DNA from: G965218495 sp965218495
GTDB taxonomy: Bacteria; Bacteroidota; Rhodothermia; Rhodothermales; Bin80
Length of the DNA stretch: 64,000 nt
Reading direction: 5' to 3'
Assembly (NCBI GenBank): GCA_965218495.1
Contig: OZ244626.1
Span: 2,976,001 to 3,040,000 of the forward strand
The notes under the pieces: model-generated
Told to the model about the DNA's origin: nothing
The model's database searches: none
Seen by the model: only the letters and a program-made list of their open reading frames with translations
Translations under genes and position numbers: made by a program
Shown: in pieces, positions 9,054 through 18,098 of the stretch
Layout of the letters: each line of letters begins with the position of its first letter
How positions within the stretch are numbered: the first letter of the stretch is position 1

Positions 9054-11174
9054 CTACGAACTTGCCTTGAAGATCATGGCTACGACAGCACCATCGAATT
9101 CATCCGGAATAGCGAGTTCATCCCGCTCTGGAAATGCCAGATACCCGCCGTTTAACGTCATTGCCAGATTTGAGTAATACAGTCCGAGGCCCATCCCGTC
9201 AGGCTTTCTCGTGAAGAAGGGACGGACTAAGTAGTTGGGGGCATCATCTTGGAAACCGGGTCCATTGTCCGCGACAACAATGGCTGGCCCCGTCTCAAAG
9301 TCGTTGGACATTCCTATAAAAAGCTTCCGCTCGGACATATGACCGTTCTCCGGCCACCTGACCCGCAACCAATATAGCGCGTTGTCGATCAGGTTGTTCA
9401 GTGCACCCAGGACCAATCCGAATGAAAAGGACGATTCAAAACCGACGTTTGTATTCTCCAATAGGGGGCAGGAAAACTGGACACGATGATGGCGAAACCG
9501 AAGTATATTGAATTGCTTCGCCGCTGCAATGAGTCTACGGGCACTGTATCGCTTTTTGCTACCGCGCCGCAACAGAGTGGCGAATCCGTCAAGGATCCGC
9601 ATCAGTTCCTGTGCCTGTCTCTGCGCGCTATCCAAGTCCCGGCCTTCGACGATAACGCTATGCAGCGTGCGGACCCCCCTTTCCACCTCGTGAAAGATGA
9701 CAGCAAGATTGAGGCCGGACATCCCCGCGGTAAGCAGCGTTTCCTGCATGTCAAGGTAATTCTGCTCAATCTTTGCGACGTAGGGCTCGAAAGTATCAGC
9801 AATGTCGTGGTTTGCCAGTGCTCGTCTCAGTTCCTGGACGGGCTTTTCTATACGCGAACTGATTGGGTCGCTGGGCTTTTTCGTTAGTCGCCTGATTCGC
9901 TCTTTGTCGATCTGCCGCTCATTTTCCAGCGTCGCGAGTGCCCCCAGCACAATACGGCGTAGCCGGGTGCAGGCATCGTTCTCGACAAAGCCTTCCCTGC
10001 TGGTTTTTTCAATGAGATCGTTCGACGATTCCAGCGACAGGTGAACCGCACCCAGAATGATATTTTTGCTGATCCGCAGTGTGGGAACGTTCACGCGTCG
10101 AATATCCAGTCCGAGCCAGTCATCGCCCCGTTCTCCGTAGTTGTACACGCGGATTCCGTCCCGGTAGACACGAATGCCGCCATTCTCGTCAAGATAGCGT
10201 GTCAGCAGGCGCGTATCTCCCAAGCGCCGGAGTACCTCGCGATCACGATCAAATACATGAAACTCGCCCAATACGGGACCAACCCCCCGCGTCGTCATTT
10301 CGTCGGCAACGACTTTCCCGCCCATTCGGCCGCTGAGTGTCCTGGGGGACAGTTGCAGTCGTTCACCGACCTTCGAGACCTGTCGGCGTTTGAGATTAAG
10401 TCCCGGTACCTGCAGGAACTTGTAGACCCAATCGAACTTTCCGTCCTCTAACCGGAAATCAAACCTCCATACTGCTCTGTCAAGAATTGCAGCAAAGTCT
10501 GGAAGATCCTCGATCCAGTGCTCATTGCCCGGGATAGCCAGCGTTGCCTGAAATGCACCCGGTTCTCTGAATGGAGAACATATCGACGTAATCTGGGCGT
10601 GCAGGCGCCGGATTTCCCTTCTAGTCCAGGCAGGTGGACGTAGTTCGCGAACTTCAATGCGCGTCCCGGTCTTCTCTCCTGTAAATGCCTCCGCAGGTCG
10701 CATGCTTATCTTGACGGGTGCCTCGTCCAGATAGGGTTTGGCAATTAATTCATTCCAGTCAATATCGACGACACACTCTTTGCAGTCGCGCGCTCGTGTA
10801 GTCAGGCGGATCCGGTTCCCAAGTTTGTGGACAGCGAATCGTCCAAGTCCCTTTTCCCCGAGAGGTAGTCGATGGTGCTTCGGAGAACGTATTCGCTGTT
10901 CCCGCTGTTGTCGGCGATGATCGTTGCCCGGGACAAGCCAGACCGACTGCAATACTTCTGGTGACATACCTTCTCCGTCGTCTGTCACGGTTATCGCGGG
11001 TTCCCCTTTCGCTGTCAAGTCAATCCGAACGTCGACCTTGTTCGCATCTGCGTCATAGGCATTCTTGACCAACTCGAAAATCGCCAGTCGGGGACTGCCA
11101 ATCAGCTCGTCGCCAAGCAATTGCAACAGCCTGGCCCTTGGTCGGAAAGGCCGAATGATTTTTGTTGATGTCAT
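9054..11174 (-). CDS. GHKL ATPase with N-terminal Hsp90-type and C-terminal histidine-kinase domains
   Basis: This 706-residue cytoplasmic protein has two Bergerat-fold ATPase modules. The first has FELVKNAYDAD (E34, N38), VTDDGEGM (residues 63-70) and GEKGLGRF (106-113), as in Hsp90/MutL/MORC proteins. Near the C-terminus are an H-box-like IFHEVERGVRTLH, an N-box LIDNALYWL, VVADNGPGF and a GMGLGLYYS lid, as in sensor kinases. ATG 11174 is used because family similarity starts just after it and it overlaps the preceding gene's stop (ATGA). An in-frame extension to 11336 reads as the tail of the upstream glycosylase-like gene. No membrane segment is present. The receiver gene overlaps its 3' end, so a phosphorelay-like pair in a defence setting is inferred. 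Confidence 0.8.
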   Translation of the reverse strand: MTSTKIIRPFRPRARLLQLLGDELIGSPRLAIFELVKNAYDADANKVDVRIDLTAKGEPAITVTDDGEGMSPEVLQSVWLVPGNDHRRQQREQRIRSPKHHRLPLGEKGLGRFAVHKLGNRIRLTTRARDCKECVVDIDWNELIAKPYLDEAPVKISMRPAEAFTGEKTGTRIEVRELRPPAWTRREIRRLHAQITSICSPFREPGAFQATLAIPGNEHWIEDLPDFAAILDRAVWRFDFRLEDGKFDWVYKFLQVPGLNLKRRQVSKVGERLQLSPRTLSGRMGGKVVADEMTTRGVGPVLGEFHVFDRDREVLRRLGDTRLLTRYLDENGGIRVYRDGIRVYNYGERGDDWLGLDIRRVNVPTLRISKNIILGAVHLSLESSNDLIEKTSREGFVENDACTRLRRIVLGALATLENERQIDKERIRRLTKKPSDPISSRIEKPVQELRRALANHDIADTFEPYVAKIEQNYLDMQETLLTAGMSGLNLAVIFHEVERGVRTLHSVIVEGRDLDSAQRQAQELMRILDGFATLLRRGSKKRYSARRLIAAAKQFNILRFRHHRVQFSCPLLENTNVGFESSFSFGLVLGALNNLIDNALYWLRVRWPENGHMSERKLFIGMSNDFETGPAIVVADNGPGFQDDAPNYLVRPFFTRKPDGMGLGLYYSNLAMTLNGGYLAFPERDELAIPDEFDGAVVAMIFKASS

Positions 11175-11783
11175 GTACTGCGAAATCCAATTGTCGAAGG
11201 CGCGCTTCGAGACATCCAGGAGATTGGCCGCCAAGAAGATAACCTGATGAAGCGTCGAATAGTTGAAATGAGGCAGCCCAGCATCTCGGCTATAACTGAT
11301 GATGTGGCGATCAATAGCCACGCAGCACGTTCCCACCAGAAACCCGAGGCAGCCGACCGGTTATTGTCCAATACCGTGAAGCTGCAACAACGCTGCACGC
11401 AACCGGAGCCCTTCAGGCATCGCCCTCGATCCCCCGCATCGTGTGTTACCGCTGCCTGGATGAAGTGAAGCAGTGCTTCTAAGCGACTAATCTGTTCGGG
11501 GTGCTGCCAGCGAAGGAACTCCCTTGCCCCATACTTTGAAGGCATGGCAATGAGTCCGACAAGAGTGGCGGCTTTTTTATACGGGGTGGTAATCCTGTTC
11601 ACGCGTGGATGGTATGACGATGCGGCAGTTCAAGCCCGGCTGCAGCATGGCATCTACGAGCATTGTACCGAGATATTGATACACTGGCGGATGATTGCCT
11701 CGCGGTTTCCGCACTCCCATGCGGGCCGCAGGGTAGGCCAACTGCTGTGCGGTCTCCAATATTTCCATGCCTTCGCGCACCAT
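11175..11783 (-). pseudogene. Degraded HhH-GPD (endonuclease III-like) gene
   Basis: Three minus-strand frames must be joined to read it. They are MGVRKPRGNHPPVYQYLGTM with LVDAMLQPGLNC (ATG 11783 onward), then AATLVGLIAMPSKYGAREFL and RWQHPEQISRLEALLHF, then LVGTCCVAIDRHI and GLPHFNYSTLHQVIFLAANL running up to the ATPase start. The IDRH motif corresponds to the catalytic-Asp region (VDTH) of the endonuclease III superfamily. At least two frameshifts (near 11580 and 11345-11400) make it non-functional as read. Its end overlaps the ATPase start, so it was the preceding gene of that operon. The family call rests on motif pattern only. Confidence 0.5.
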
Positions 11784-11809
11784 TTCAATAGATCCAGTAG
11801 GCGTCCTGT

Positions 11810-12667
11810 CTACTCTGACAGCTTGGCTGCACTGCAGGCAAGCGACTGAAGCAATGCCTTGGAAGGTCCTGCAACCGCCTTGCTTTGCGCGAATGCCATT
11901 GCGTTTAAGGTGCGAATGTCTGCATGATCGGATAAGGAGATCAGCGTGCTATCTACGTACGAGGGGCCCCAATGTACCATGATATCCCGCGAAATGGGGT
12001 ACAGGAGTCTGCATTCAGGAAATGTCAGAGGTGTGGCAGGCGAGGGAAGCCAGAGTACAGGTTTGTCTCCAATTACAAAACTCTCGGACTGATTCGTTAT
12101 CACGACCACGCCAATGCCCCGGCTTTCGAGAATGGGCATTAAGTCACTGTGTTCTTCCGGGTCATAAATAATTGCTCTAATCGTTGCTTTACGGGCCATC
12201 CGACACTTTCTGGCGGGTTCGAGGAAATACGCTCGCATCTCCTCGCTAAGAGGACCGAGGTCGCGCTCAATGTCATCAATTATGACAGACATATAGTCTG
12301 GCTCTCTTGCTGACTTCTGTGCTGCAGGGTGGCGCATGAATTGGCTGTACAGAAAGCGTAACCAAATTCGCCGCTCTGGCTCAGCCAGCATCGGACCGTC
12401 TCCTGACCGAGCCGTTGTAATAATCTTGTCTATCACGTCAGAAGCAAGCCCTTCCAATTGCGCCAGTTCTGATTCCACCGGCGCCGATTTGGTGCCATCT
12501 TCCTGTTCCTCGGTGTATGCATGGTTCTTTACAAAGACATTTTTTGACGAAGTCTCGCGTACTGAACCGTCCTTTCTCCTGAAGTAATACAGCTTCTGAT
12601 TGCCATTGGCAAAATTCCGCAAGATAAATTGCGGAACGTAGTGGTGGCGTTTCGGTGTGTTACTCAT
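11810..12667 (-). CDS. DUF4238 domain protein
   Basis: This 285-residue cytoplasmic protein opens with KRHHYVPQFILRNFANGNQK, the hallmark of DUF4238, followed by the usual region around NVFVKNHAYTEEQEDG and a helical middle. The biochemical role of the family is unknown; members are common next to restriction and abortive-infection genes. The ATG at 12667 gives the normal N-terminus. It ends 26 bp before the degraded glycosylase-like gene and may be the first gene of the same transcription unit. The frame is intact. Confidence 0.85.
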   Translation of the reverse strand: MSNTPKRHHYVPQFILRNFANGNQKLYYFRRKDGSVRETSSKNVFVKNHAYTEEQEDGTKSAPVESELAQLEGLASDVIDKIITTARSGDGPMLAEPERRIWLRFLYSQFMRHPAAQKSAREPDYMSVIIDDIERDLGPLSEEMRAYFLEPARKCRMARKATIRAIIYDPEEHSDLMPILESRGIGVVVITNQSESFVIGDKPVLWLPSPATPLTFPECRLLYPISRDIMVHWGPSYVDSTLISLSDHADIRTLNAMAFAQSKAVAGPSKALLQSLACSAAKLSE

Positions 12668-14065
12668 CTCGTGGCTTCATCCATCTGCCGATCAAACTCC
12701 TTGTGCGACCCAGTGCTCCCCCAGTGGCGACGTCTCCAGCATCCCGCCACCGCGCAGGCGTACTATGGGTAGTCGGTCACCTACCCATATGGAAATGCCC
12801 GAAAAAGCCTATTGGGAGCAAGCGCGAACTAGTGTGGCAGTGGAGCTCATGCTGGCAGCAACTTGTCGCATTAGAGTGCGAAGCTGCGGGTAATCATTTC
12901 AAATACTGCCGCCCGGAGACCAGATCCACGAAGTCCCGCAGGGACATAAGCCAGTCCCGTTGTTCCCGCGTGTAGCTCTCACGAATGCGACCGGGCACAA
13001 CGAGCTGTACGCGGTCCTTTCTCATCGTATTTGTCTGAGAGGGGGAAATACTTGGCTCCAGCGTTACAAGATGCTTGTCCTCGATCCTGTCAGCTTCCTT
13101 CAGGATCTGTGACCAGCGCTCCTTGCAGGATGACTTGGCGGCGAGCATGGTCAGCGAAGTTCCAGGAAAATCTCGGTTGAAATACTCTGTCTTGCCGGGA
13201 AATATGAAATCGGCCCATCTGCCGGTCTCGGTTTTGACCTGCGTGTCGTAACGGATCCCGAACTCGTCAAAGACCGCGCCCAGATGATTCTGGAAGGCAT
13301 AGCCCATCCGGGACTTGCGGCGATTCTGAACGCTGAGAGAGTACTGTACAAATGCCTCGACATCAACCGTGCCGTCATCAGCTGCCCATCCCTGTCTGAT
13401 GTCCTTCTCCACGATCCGTGCTTCAAGCCGGCGGAACATGGCATACTCGTGCTCCACCCAAGCCACCAGCGCAGCATCGGGATCATCGCGCGCGCTGACT
13501 TCGCGCAGCGTGAGACGTGCGCGGTCCGAAAACTCCCGGGTTGAAGGAAACGCGTTACCGAAGGCCTCAATTATGGTATCTAGTTCGTTGGCACGCGGAT
13601 CCTCGTATTCAATGCCGATCTCGTCAAGCACCAGACGGCAGCAAAATCAAGACGTGCATCTGCCTGGTCGATGATCTCCCGGGCCACAAACAGGCCAGGC
13701 TGCGCATCTCCAATGCCAAAGAGCCATGACAGCTGGCTGGCAATTGTGCTGTCACCCGGCACCACAATGAAGAGAACCGTGTCATCCGGCCGGCGGGCCA
13801 CATAAAGGTGGTCCCCCTCGTCCATCAGCGTCGTGACGGAATTGTCCTGATAGTACAGGCGCCACTCGGGACTGCGGGGCTGGTTTTCGCGCGTGTCATA
13901 CCAGGAAAGAAACCCGGATGCAGCAACGGATTCCTGCTCATCCCGTATCCAGATGTACCGGGCGGGAAAACGGTTCTGCTTCTTGGGGATCGCACAAATT
14001 CAAGTTGGGAATTGGAGAGTTGCTGTGGAGGTGGACCCTAGTCTCCACCACTCCTTTCCAATCAT

Positions 14066-15034
14066 ATGAACCCCTCACAGCCTGTTTTGGGGAGCACTGA
14101 GGCGCCTGCAGACGCCCAGATCAATCCCTCCGGTGACGCGCGGCGGCTTCTGATGAAGCTCTGCACGCACATACTGCAACAATTGACCACCGACTGGCCC
14201 ATTCCGGTAGCGCATCAGCAGCCGGTGCCACCGCCCGCAGTAATCAAGGCTTCTGCTGCGGCCCAGGACACAAAGCCGGACTCGGCGCAGTTGAATGAAG
14301 CGTGGCAGCTGTTGCATTCGCGCAGTCTGCAAGACGACCCGATCATTGCGATCTGGCTGCGCGGGCTGTGCCCACGCGGCGTTAACATCGTTCTTGGAGC
14401 GGGTCTGACCATCACGGGCTATCGCCGCATACTTGGCCTGGTAGCGTGCTACCCTGAGAACGTCTCTGCTCTTACGTCCTTTGTGCAGTCGCTGTCCGAT
14501 CGTGGTCTTTCGGCCGCCGACGGGCTGCTCTGTGTGCTGCCCAGCAGTACGGGACTTCAATCGGCGGTGCGCCAGGTGTTCGGCCCCAGGGTCGCTATAC
14601 AGCGCTGTCTCAATACGCTACTGGATCAAGTCACCTGTGGTCTTCCGGAAGACCTTGTTCCTGTGTATCGCAATCGCCTCCGCCAGGCATGGAATGGGTT
14701 CGATGCCCGGGAAGCTGAACGCGCACTCACCCGTATTCACCAGGACTTGACGCGCGTCAATCGGTCCGCAGCGAAGGTTCTATGGGAGGGCCTGGAGCAA
14801 TCTCTGACGATTCAACGCACGGGCATGCTGCTCAAGCTCGACAGAGGGCTGCGCGTGATGCGCTTCATGAATGCCATCAGTCGCAGGTTGCAGACCCCGG
14901 CCAGCGCCGTTTTCCAGCGACGCGAACAGATGGCACTGGCGCTGTTGGAACACGAGGCTCAGCTGCGCCGTGTGGCCCATGCGGCCTATCTGCCACAACT
15001 TCGTGAGATTCTCATCAACCTCAACGCCGTATGA
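14066..15034 (+). CDS. Catalytically dead IS256 transposase paralogue (orf1, copy 1)
   Basis: This 322-residue protein aligns by eye with the middle of the transposase that follows it. GAGLTITGYRRILGL matches the partner's AMGITTEGEKVVLGF, and VFGPRVAIQRC matches VFGDAVVFQRC. Where the partner has catalytic D179 and D239, this protein has R99 and P159; the partner's CxxH is C181-L-N-T184 here, and the region of the final Glu is absent. It has a proline-rich linker near residues 50-60 and a unique C-terminal helix. Its stop overlaps the next start (ATGATGA), implying coupled translation. It may be an accessory or regulatory subunit of the transposome; this is inference. Confidence 0.75.
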   Translation: MNPSQPVLGSTEAPADAQINPSGDARRLLMKLCTHILQQLTTDWPIPVAHQQPVPPPAVIKASAAAQDTKPDSAQLNEAWQLLHSRSLQDDPIIAIWLRGLCPRGVNIVLGAGLTITGYRRILGLVACYPENVSALTSFVQSLSDRGLSAADGLLCVLPSSTGLQSAVRQVFGPRVAIQRCLNTLLDQVTCGLPEDLVPVYRNRLRQAWNGFDAREAERALTRIHQDLTRVNRSAAKVLWEGLEQSLTIQRTGMLLKLDRGLRVMRFMNAISRRLQTPASAVFQRREQMALALLEHEAQLRRVAHAAYLPQLREILINLNAV

Positions 15035-16347
15035 TGACCCATACCCCTATGCTGGATCAATCACTCATCGAAGACCTTCGCGGGCTTGCGCAAAGGAATT
15101 TCATCGGCCTGGCCAGCTGCCTTGGATATCTCGATGATCTTCTTACCAAGATGGCCACATGGGTCATGGAAGCCGAAGCCCGCTTCATTTGCGGCGCACG
15201 TGGGAAGCACCATAAGACAGGCTTTCAGCGCTGGGGGACGAATCCGGGTTCCATCCGCGTCGGTTTGGAGCGCATTGCGGTCCGCGTTCCGCGCGTGCGG
15301 AATGTACGAACCCGAAGGGAGCGTCCTCTGCAAACGTACCGCCTTTTGCGCGAGCGTGGGCTTATGGACCGGGAAAGCGTGGTAAGAAGGTTGCTGTGTG
15401 GACTGTCGCGGCGCAATTACAGGCAGGCGGCCCAAGTCTTCACCGATAGTATGGGGTTGAGTGCCAGCAGCATAGGCAACGCCTTCATTACGCAGACGGC
15501 AGCGCTACTGAAGGAATTTGAGACGCGCCGCTTCGATCAGCACACCTTTGCGGTGCTCCTGCTTGATGGCAAGTATTTGGCCAACATGCAGATGATCGTA
15601 GCGATGGGCATCACGACCGAGGGCGAGAAGGTCGTCCTGGGCTTTGCGGAAAGCCGTACCGAGAACAGTGCGCAGGTGGAATCGCTGTTGCAGGATCTGT
15701 TGCATCGGGGCTTCACCCATACCGACAAGCTGTTGGCACAGGTGGACGGCAGCCGCGGGCTTCGCAAGGGGATCGGCGCGGTGTTTGGGGATGCGGTCGT
15801 ATTCCAGCGGTGCCAATGGCACAAGCGTACCAATGTGACGCGTCACATCAAAAGCGAGCCAGCGGCCACGCATATGAAGCGTCGGCTTCAGGCGGCTTGG
15901 GAGCTACCCACGTACAAGGAGGCACGGGCGGCGCTTGTGTCGCTGCATGGAGCGCTGCAGCGATCGTATCCGAAAGCCGCACGCAGTCTGGAGGAAGGAT
16001 TGGAGGATACGCTGACACTTCACCGGTTGGGGGTGCGGAACCAGGCTGTCAGAGACAGTCTGAAGACGACGAACATCATCGAGAACCTCAACAGCATTAT
16101 TGCGAGCCGATCACGGAACGTGAAGCGCTGGGGATCATCGGGGATGCGTCAGCGCTGGTGCGGGGCGATATTCATGCAGTACGAGTCGAATCTGAAGCCG
16201 ATACGCCGGGAGGACATGAAGGAGCTGACCAAGGTGCTGAGCACCTCCGGGGATCGATGGGTTAGTGGGGATTCGGTCTGCCAGCCCCAAAGGGCTGCAA
16301 AGGCAACACCTGCCGCTGGATGCCCGCGCGCAGTAGTGCGCTGCTGA
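15031..16347 (+). CDS. IS256-family transposase (orf2, copy 1)
   Basis: This 438-residue mutator-type transposase has D179 (LLLDGKYL), D239 (QVDGSRGLRKG), E351 (TTNIIENLNSII) and the C261-Q-W-H264 motif that characterises IS256 and eukaryotic Mutator enzymes. The N-terminal 80 residues are the DNA-binding part. ATG 15031 overlaps the upstream gene by four bases. The reading frame is intact and nearly identical to the three other copies, so it is probably active. Confidence 0.92.
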   Translation: MMTHTPMLDQSLIEDLRGLAQRNFIGLASCLGYLDDLLTKMATWVMEAEARFICGARGKHHKTGFQRWGTNPGSIRVGLERIAVRVPRVRNVRTRRERPLQTYRLLRERGLMDRESVVRRLLCGLSRRNYRQAAQVFTDSMGLSASSIGNAFITQTAALLKEFETRRFDQHTFAVLLLDGKYLANMQMIVAMGITTEGEKVVLGFAESRTENSAQVESLLQDLLHRGFTHTDKLLAQVDGSRGLRKGIGAVFGDAVVFQRCQWHKRTNVTRHIKSEPAATHMKRRLQAAWELPTYKEARAALVSLHGALQRSYPKAARSLEEGLEDTLTLHRLGVRNQAVRDSLKTTNIIENLNSIIASRSRNVKRWGSSGMRQRWCGAIFMQYESNLKPIRREDMKELTKVLSTSGDRWVSGDSVCQPQRAAKATPAAGCPRAVVRC

Positions 16348-16803
16348 CGCTGGCATAACGCAAAACCCGCAGCTGCCTGGACGCTCTGAGGCGCTGCACC
16401 CTGCCACGATCGCCGCTTACGCGTGCGATCAGAGGATACCTGCGGGATATCGTGCCCGGAAAGTCACTCCACGAGCCTGCCTACGCCCGAAAATCCGCGT
16501 GTGAGCACGCAATTGGGCCCACATAGGCATGCACCGCCCCATTTGCACCCATACAATCGGCCCGAAGCGCAATCCATTGCCAAAAGATATCTACTTTGAG
16601 GGCCCATCTCGGCAGAAGCTGCCGAAACCCAACTTAAAATGTGCAATCCCGCTTCTTGCGCGGATCATCACCAAGGATGCGCTTCAGCACGCTCCCGCTC
16701 TTGCCGTCACCCACCTCGTGCTGGTTGGACCGTCTTGTAGCATCGACGCGTGTCAGGACCTTTGCCCCTACTCCGGTAAAGTACTCTGACAGGTAGCCGC
16801 GGG

Positions 16804-17256
16804 TCATTCGCCCTGTATTTCCAATTCCTGTTGCGTGCTTGCAAGCCATACGGCACACCGGCCGACAACACTGTCAGCGGGCTGACGTTTTCTTCCTTTC
16901 AGGGCGCACTCCCATACGCTGCAGACACGCCACCCCTCATCCAAAAGCCTCGTCCTGGTAGCGATGTCGCGCAGTCTGTTTCCCGTAATCTTGCTCCTCC
17001 AGAATGCCTTGCGGGATCGCGGCCACCTGAACAGGTGACAGTCATGGCCGTGCCAGAAGCAGCCGTTGACAAAGATTACAGCCTTGCGCCCCGGAAACAC
17101 CAGGTCCGGCCTGCCCGGAAGCCTTCGGTCATGAAGGCGGTAGCGGAAACCGCGCCGGTGCAGGCCCCTGCGTATTTCAAGTTCGGGTTTCGTGTCGGTG
17201 CCCCGGATTCCGGACATCATCCGGCTCCTCACTTCCCTGCTTACGATATCCGTCAC
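16804..17256 (-). CDS. vsr: Very short patch repair endonuclease Vsr
   Basis: This 150-residue endonuclease nicks next to T:G mismatches left by deamination of Dcm-type 5-methylcytosine. Motifs: MSGIRGTDTKPE near the N-terminus, LPGRPDLVFPGRKAVIF with the catalytic Asp, the zinc/active-site segment NGCFWHGHDC, and GWRVCSVWECALKG. GTG 17256 is chosen because it lies just after the dcm stop and directly before the conserved N-terminus; the open frame to 17301 overlaps dcm. It is the middle gene of a dcm-vsr-EcoRII-type operon and is the only one of the three left intact. Its 3' end overlaps the nuclease start. Confidence 0.92.
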   Translation of the reverse strand: MTDIVSREVRSRMMSGIRGTDTKPELEIRRGLHRRGFRYRLHDRRLPGRPDLVFPGRKAVIFVNGCFWHGHDCHLFRWPRSRKAFWRSKITGNRLRDIATRTRLLDEGWRVCSVWECALKGRKRQPADSVVGRCAVWLASTQQELEIQGE

Positions 17257-17260
17257 GTCT

Positions 17261-18019
17261 TCATCCCAGCGGCAGCTCCGTCTGCACCGCCGTGCCATCA
17301 CGCAGGGCGAGTGCTGTCAGTATTTCGGGCTTTAACAGAACTGCTACAGCGCGTACCACGGGAACGACCACGGCATTTCCGAATTGCCTGTAGGCCTGCG
17401 TATCAGAAACGGGAATCCTGAATTCGGGCCTGCCCGGCTCGTCGAATCCCATCAGGCGCGCGCATTCGCGGGGCGTCAGCCTTCTGGGACGGTCGTGTGG
17501 CTGGCGCACAAGAATCTCGGATCCATCCTTGTAGTACCGCGCCGACAGCGTTCGCGCTACATCATCCGGGCCGAAGAGCGAGTAGCCGAAGCCGTTGCCG
17601 GCCCTGCGGTGTTTCTCCCTGTAGTCCCTGAGGTAGCGCCAAAGATGGCTGGACAGCGTGTACCTGGGATTGACGGCGGGTTCCAGAATGTTACCGAGCA
17701 CGGGGCGGCGCCGGTCCGGAACATCCAGATCGTCAAAGCTGAAAGAACCGGGAAACCTGAACCCCGCAATAAATATCCTTTCACGCTTCTGCGGCACCCA
17801 CGGCGAGGAGCATATGACCCTCGAGTGGACTTCATAGCCCAGCTCCTTTTTCAGGACGTTCATGATGGTCCCGAAGGTCCTGCCCCCGTCATGGCGCTGA
17901 AGGTGTTTCACGTTCTCCAGCAGGAAGACAGGAGGCCGGTGGTGCTCGATGATTCTGGCCAGATCATAGAACAGCGTGCCTTGCGTATCACACAGGAAGC
18001 CATGCGGCCTTCCGAGGGA
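17261..18019 (-). pseudogene. dcm: Dcm/M.EcoRII-type cytosine-5 methyltransferase, N-terminus deleted
   Basis: About 250 C-terminal residues remain, with motif VI (FLLENVKHL), motif VIII (QKRERIFIAGF) and motif X (QAYRQFGNAVVVPVV). The target-recognition part contains TLSSHLWRYLRDYREKH. The cut lies just after the place where the catalytic PCQPFS loop should be (first residues SLGRPHGF), so the SAM-binding motif I and the catalytic Cys are missing. IS256-like copy 2 abuts the break. The missing part is not found on the other side of that element or elsewhere in the window, so it is a deletion rather than a clean insertion. Confidence 0.9.
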
Positions 18020-18098
18020 GGGAATGCACAAATTCTAGTTGGGATTGGAGATTTGCTGTGGAGGTGGATCCTGGCCTTCACCACTCCATTCCCATCAT

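Larger units (their letters stand above)
6356..9054 (-). pseudogene. Receiver-domain effector gene split by ISL3 and frameshifted
   Basis: The gene starts at GTG 9054, overlapping the ATPase stop codon by one base (TAGTG). It begins as a receiver (IIVIDDERPHMDG, acidic pair D11-D12, putative phospho-Asp D55 in INFADLHLVG). The frame changes at a run of eight G (C on the plus strand, 8867-8874); removing one G restores a continuous reading into ASVRKDHFSTLGGLLEGTI. The ISL3 element at 6779-8184 then interrupts it. Removing the IS and one 8-bp duplication rejoins LPERLDKH directly to FNEEFGLSREEAALKQF and on to the stop at 6356, giving about 430 residues. The C-terminal half resembles uncharacterised proteins paired with GHKL ATPases. 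It should be the response partner of the adjacent kinase-like protein. Confidence 0.7.
13986..16650 (+). mobile_element. Two-gene IS256-like element, copy 1
   Basis: This 2,665-bp element has imperfect terminal inverted repeats: GGGATCGCACAAATTCAAG at the left, and at the right the complement of GGGATTGCACATTTTAAG. An 8-bp target duplication, GCTTCTTG, is perfect (13978-13985 and 16651-16658), as expected for IS256 relatives. It carries two overlapping genes and interrupts the EcoRII-like nuclease. Copies 2-4 are at 18020, 25601 and 56499. Confidence 0.92.
12894..16807 (-). pseudogene. EcoRII-type restriction endonuclease, split by IS256-like copy 1 and frameshifted
   Basis: The start is ATG 16807, overlapping the vsr stop (ATGA). 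The first 52 codons (from MTRGYLSEYFTGVGAKVL to LGDDPRKK) stop at the insertion. Removing the element and one 8-bp duplication continues the frame as QNRFPARYIWIRDEQ, the effector/DNA-binding domain. Near 13633 one missing base shifts the frame from LDFAAV to LDEIGIEYEDPRANELD. The rest is the EcoRII-C catalytic domain (SVQNRRKSRMGYAFQNHL, VKTETGRWADFIFPG, MLAAKSSCKERWSQIL) ending at 12894. Rejoined length is about 413 residues, close to EcoRII (404). The enzyme would cut CCWGG-like sites but is inactive as read. Confidence 0.85.
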
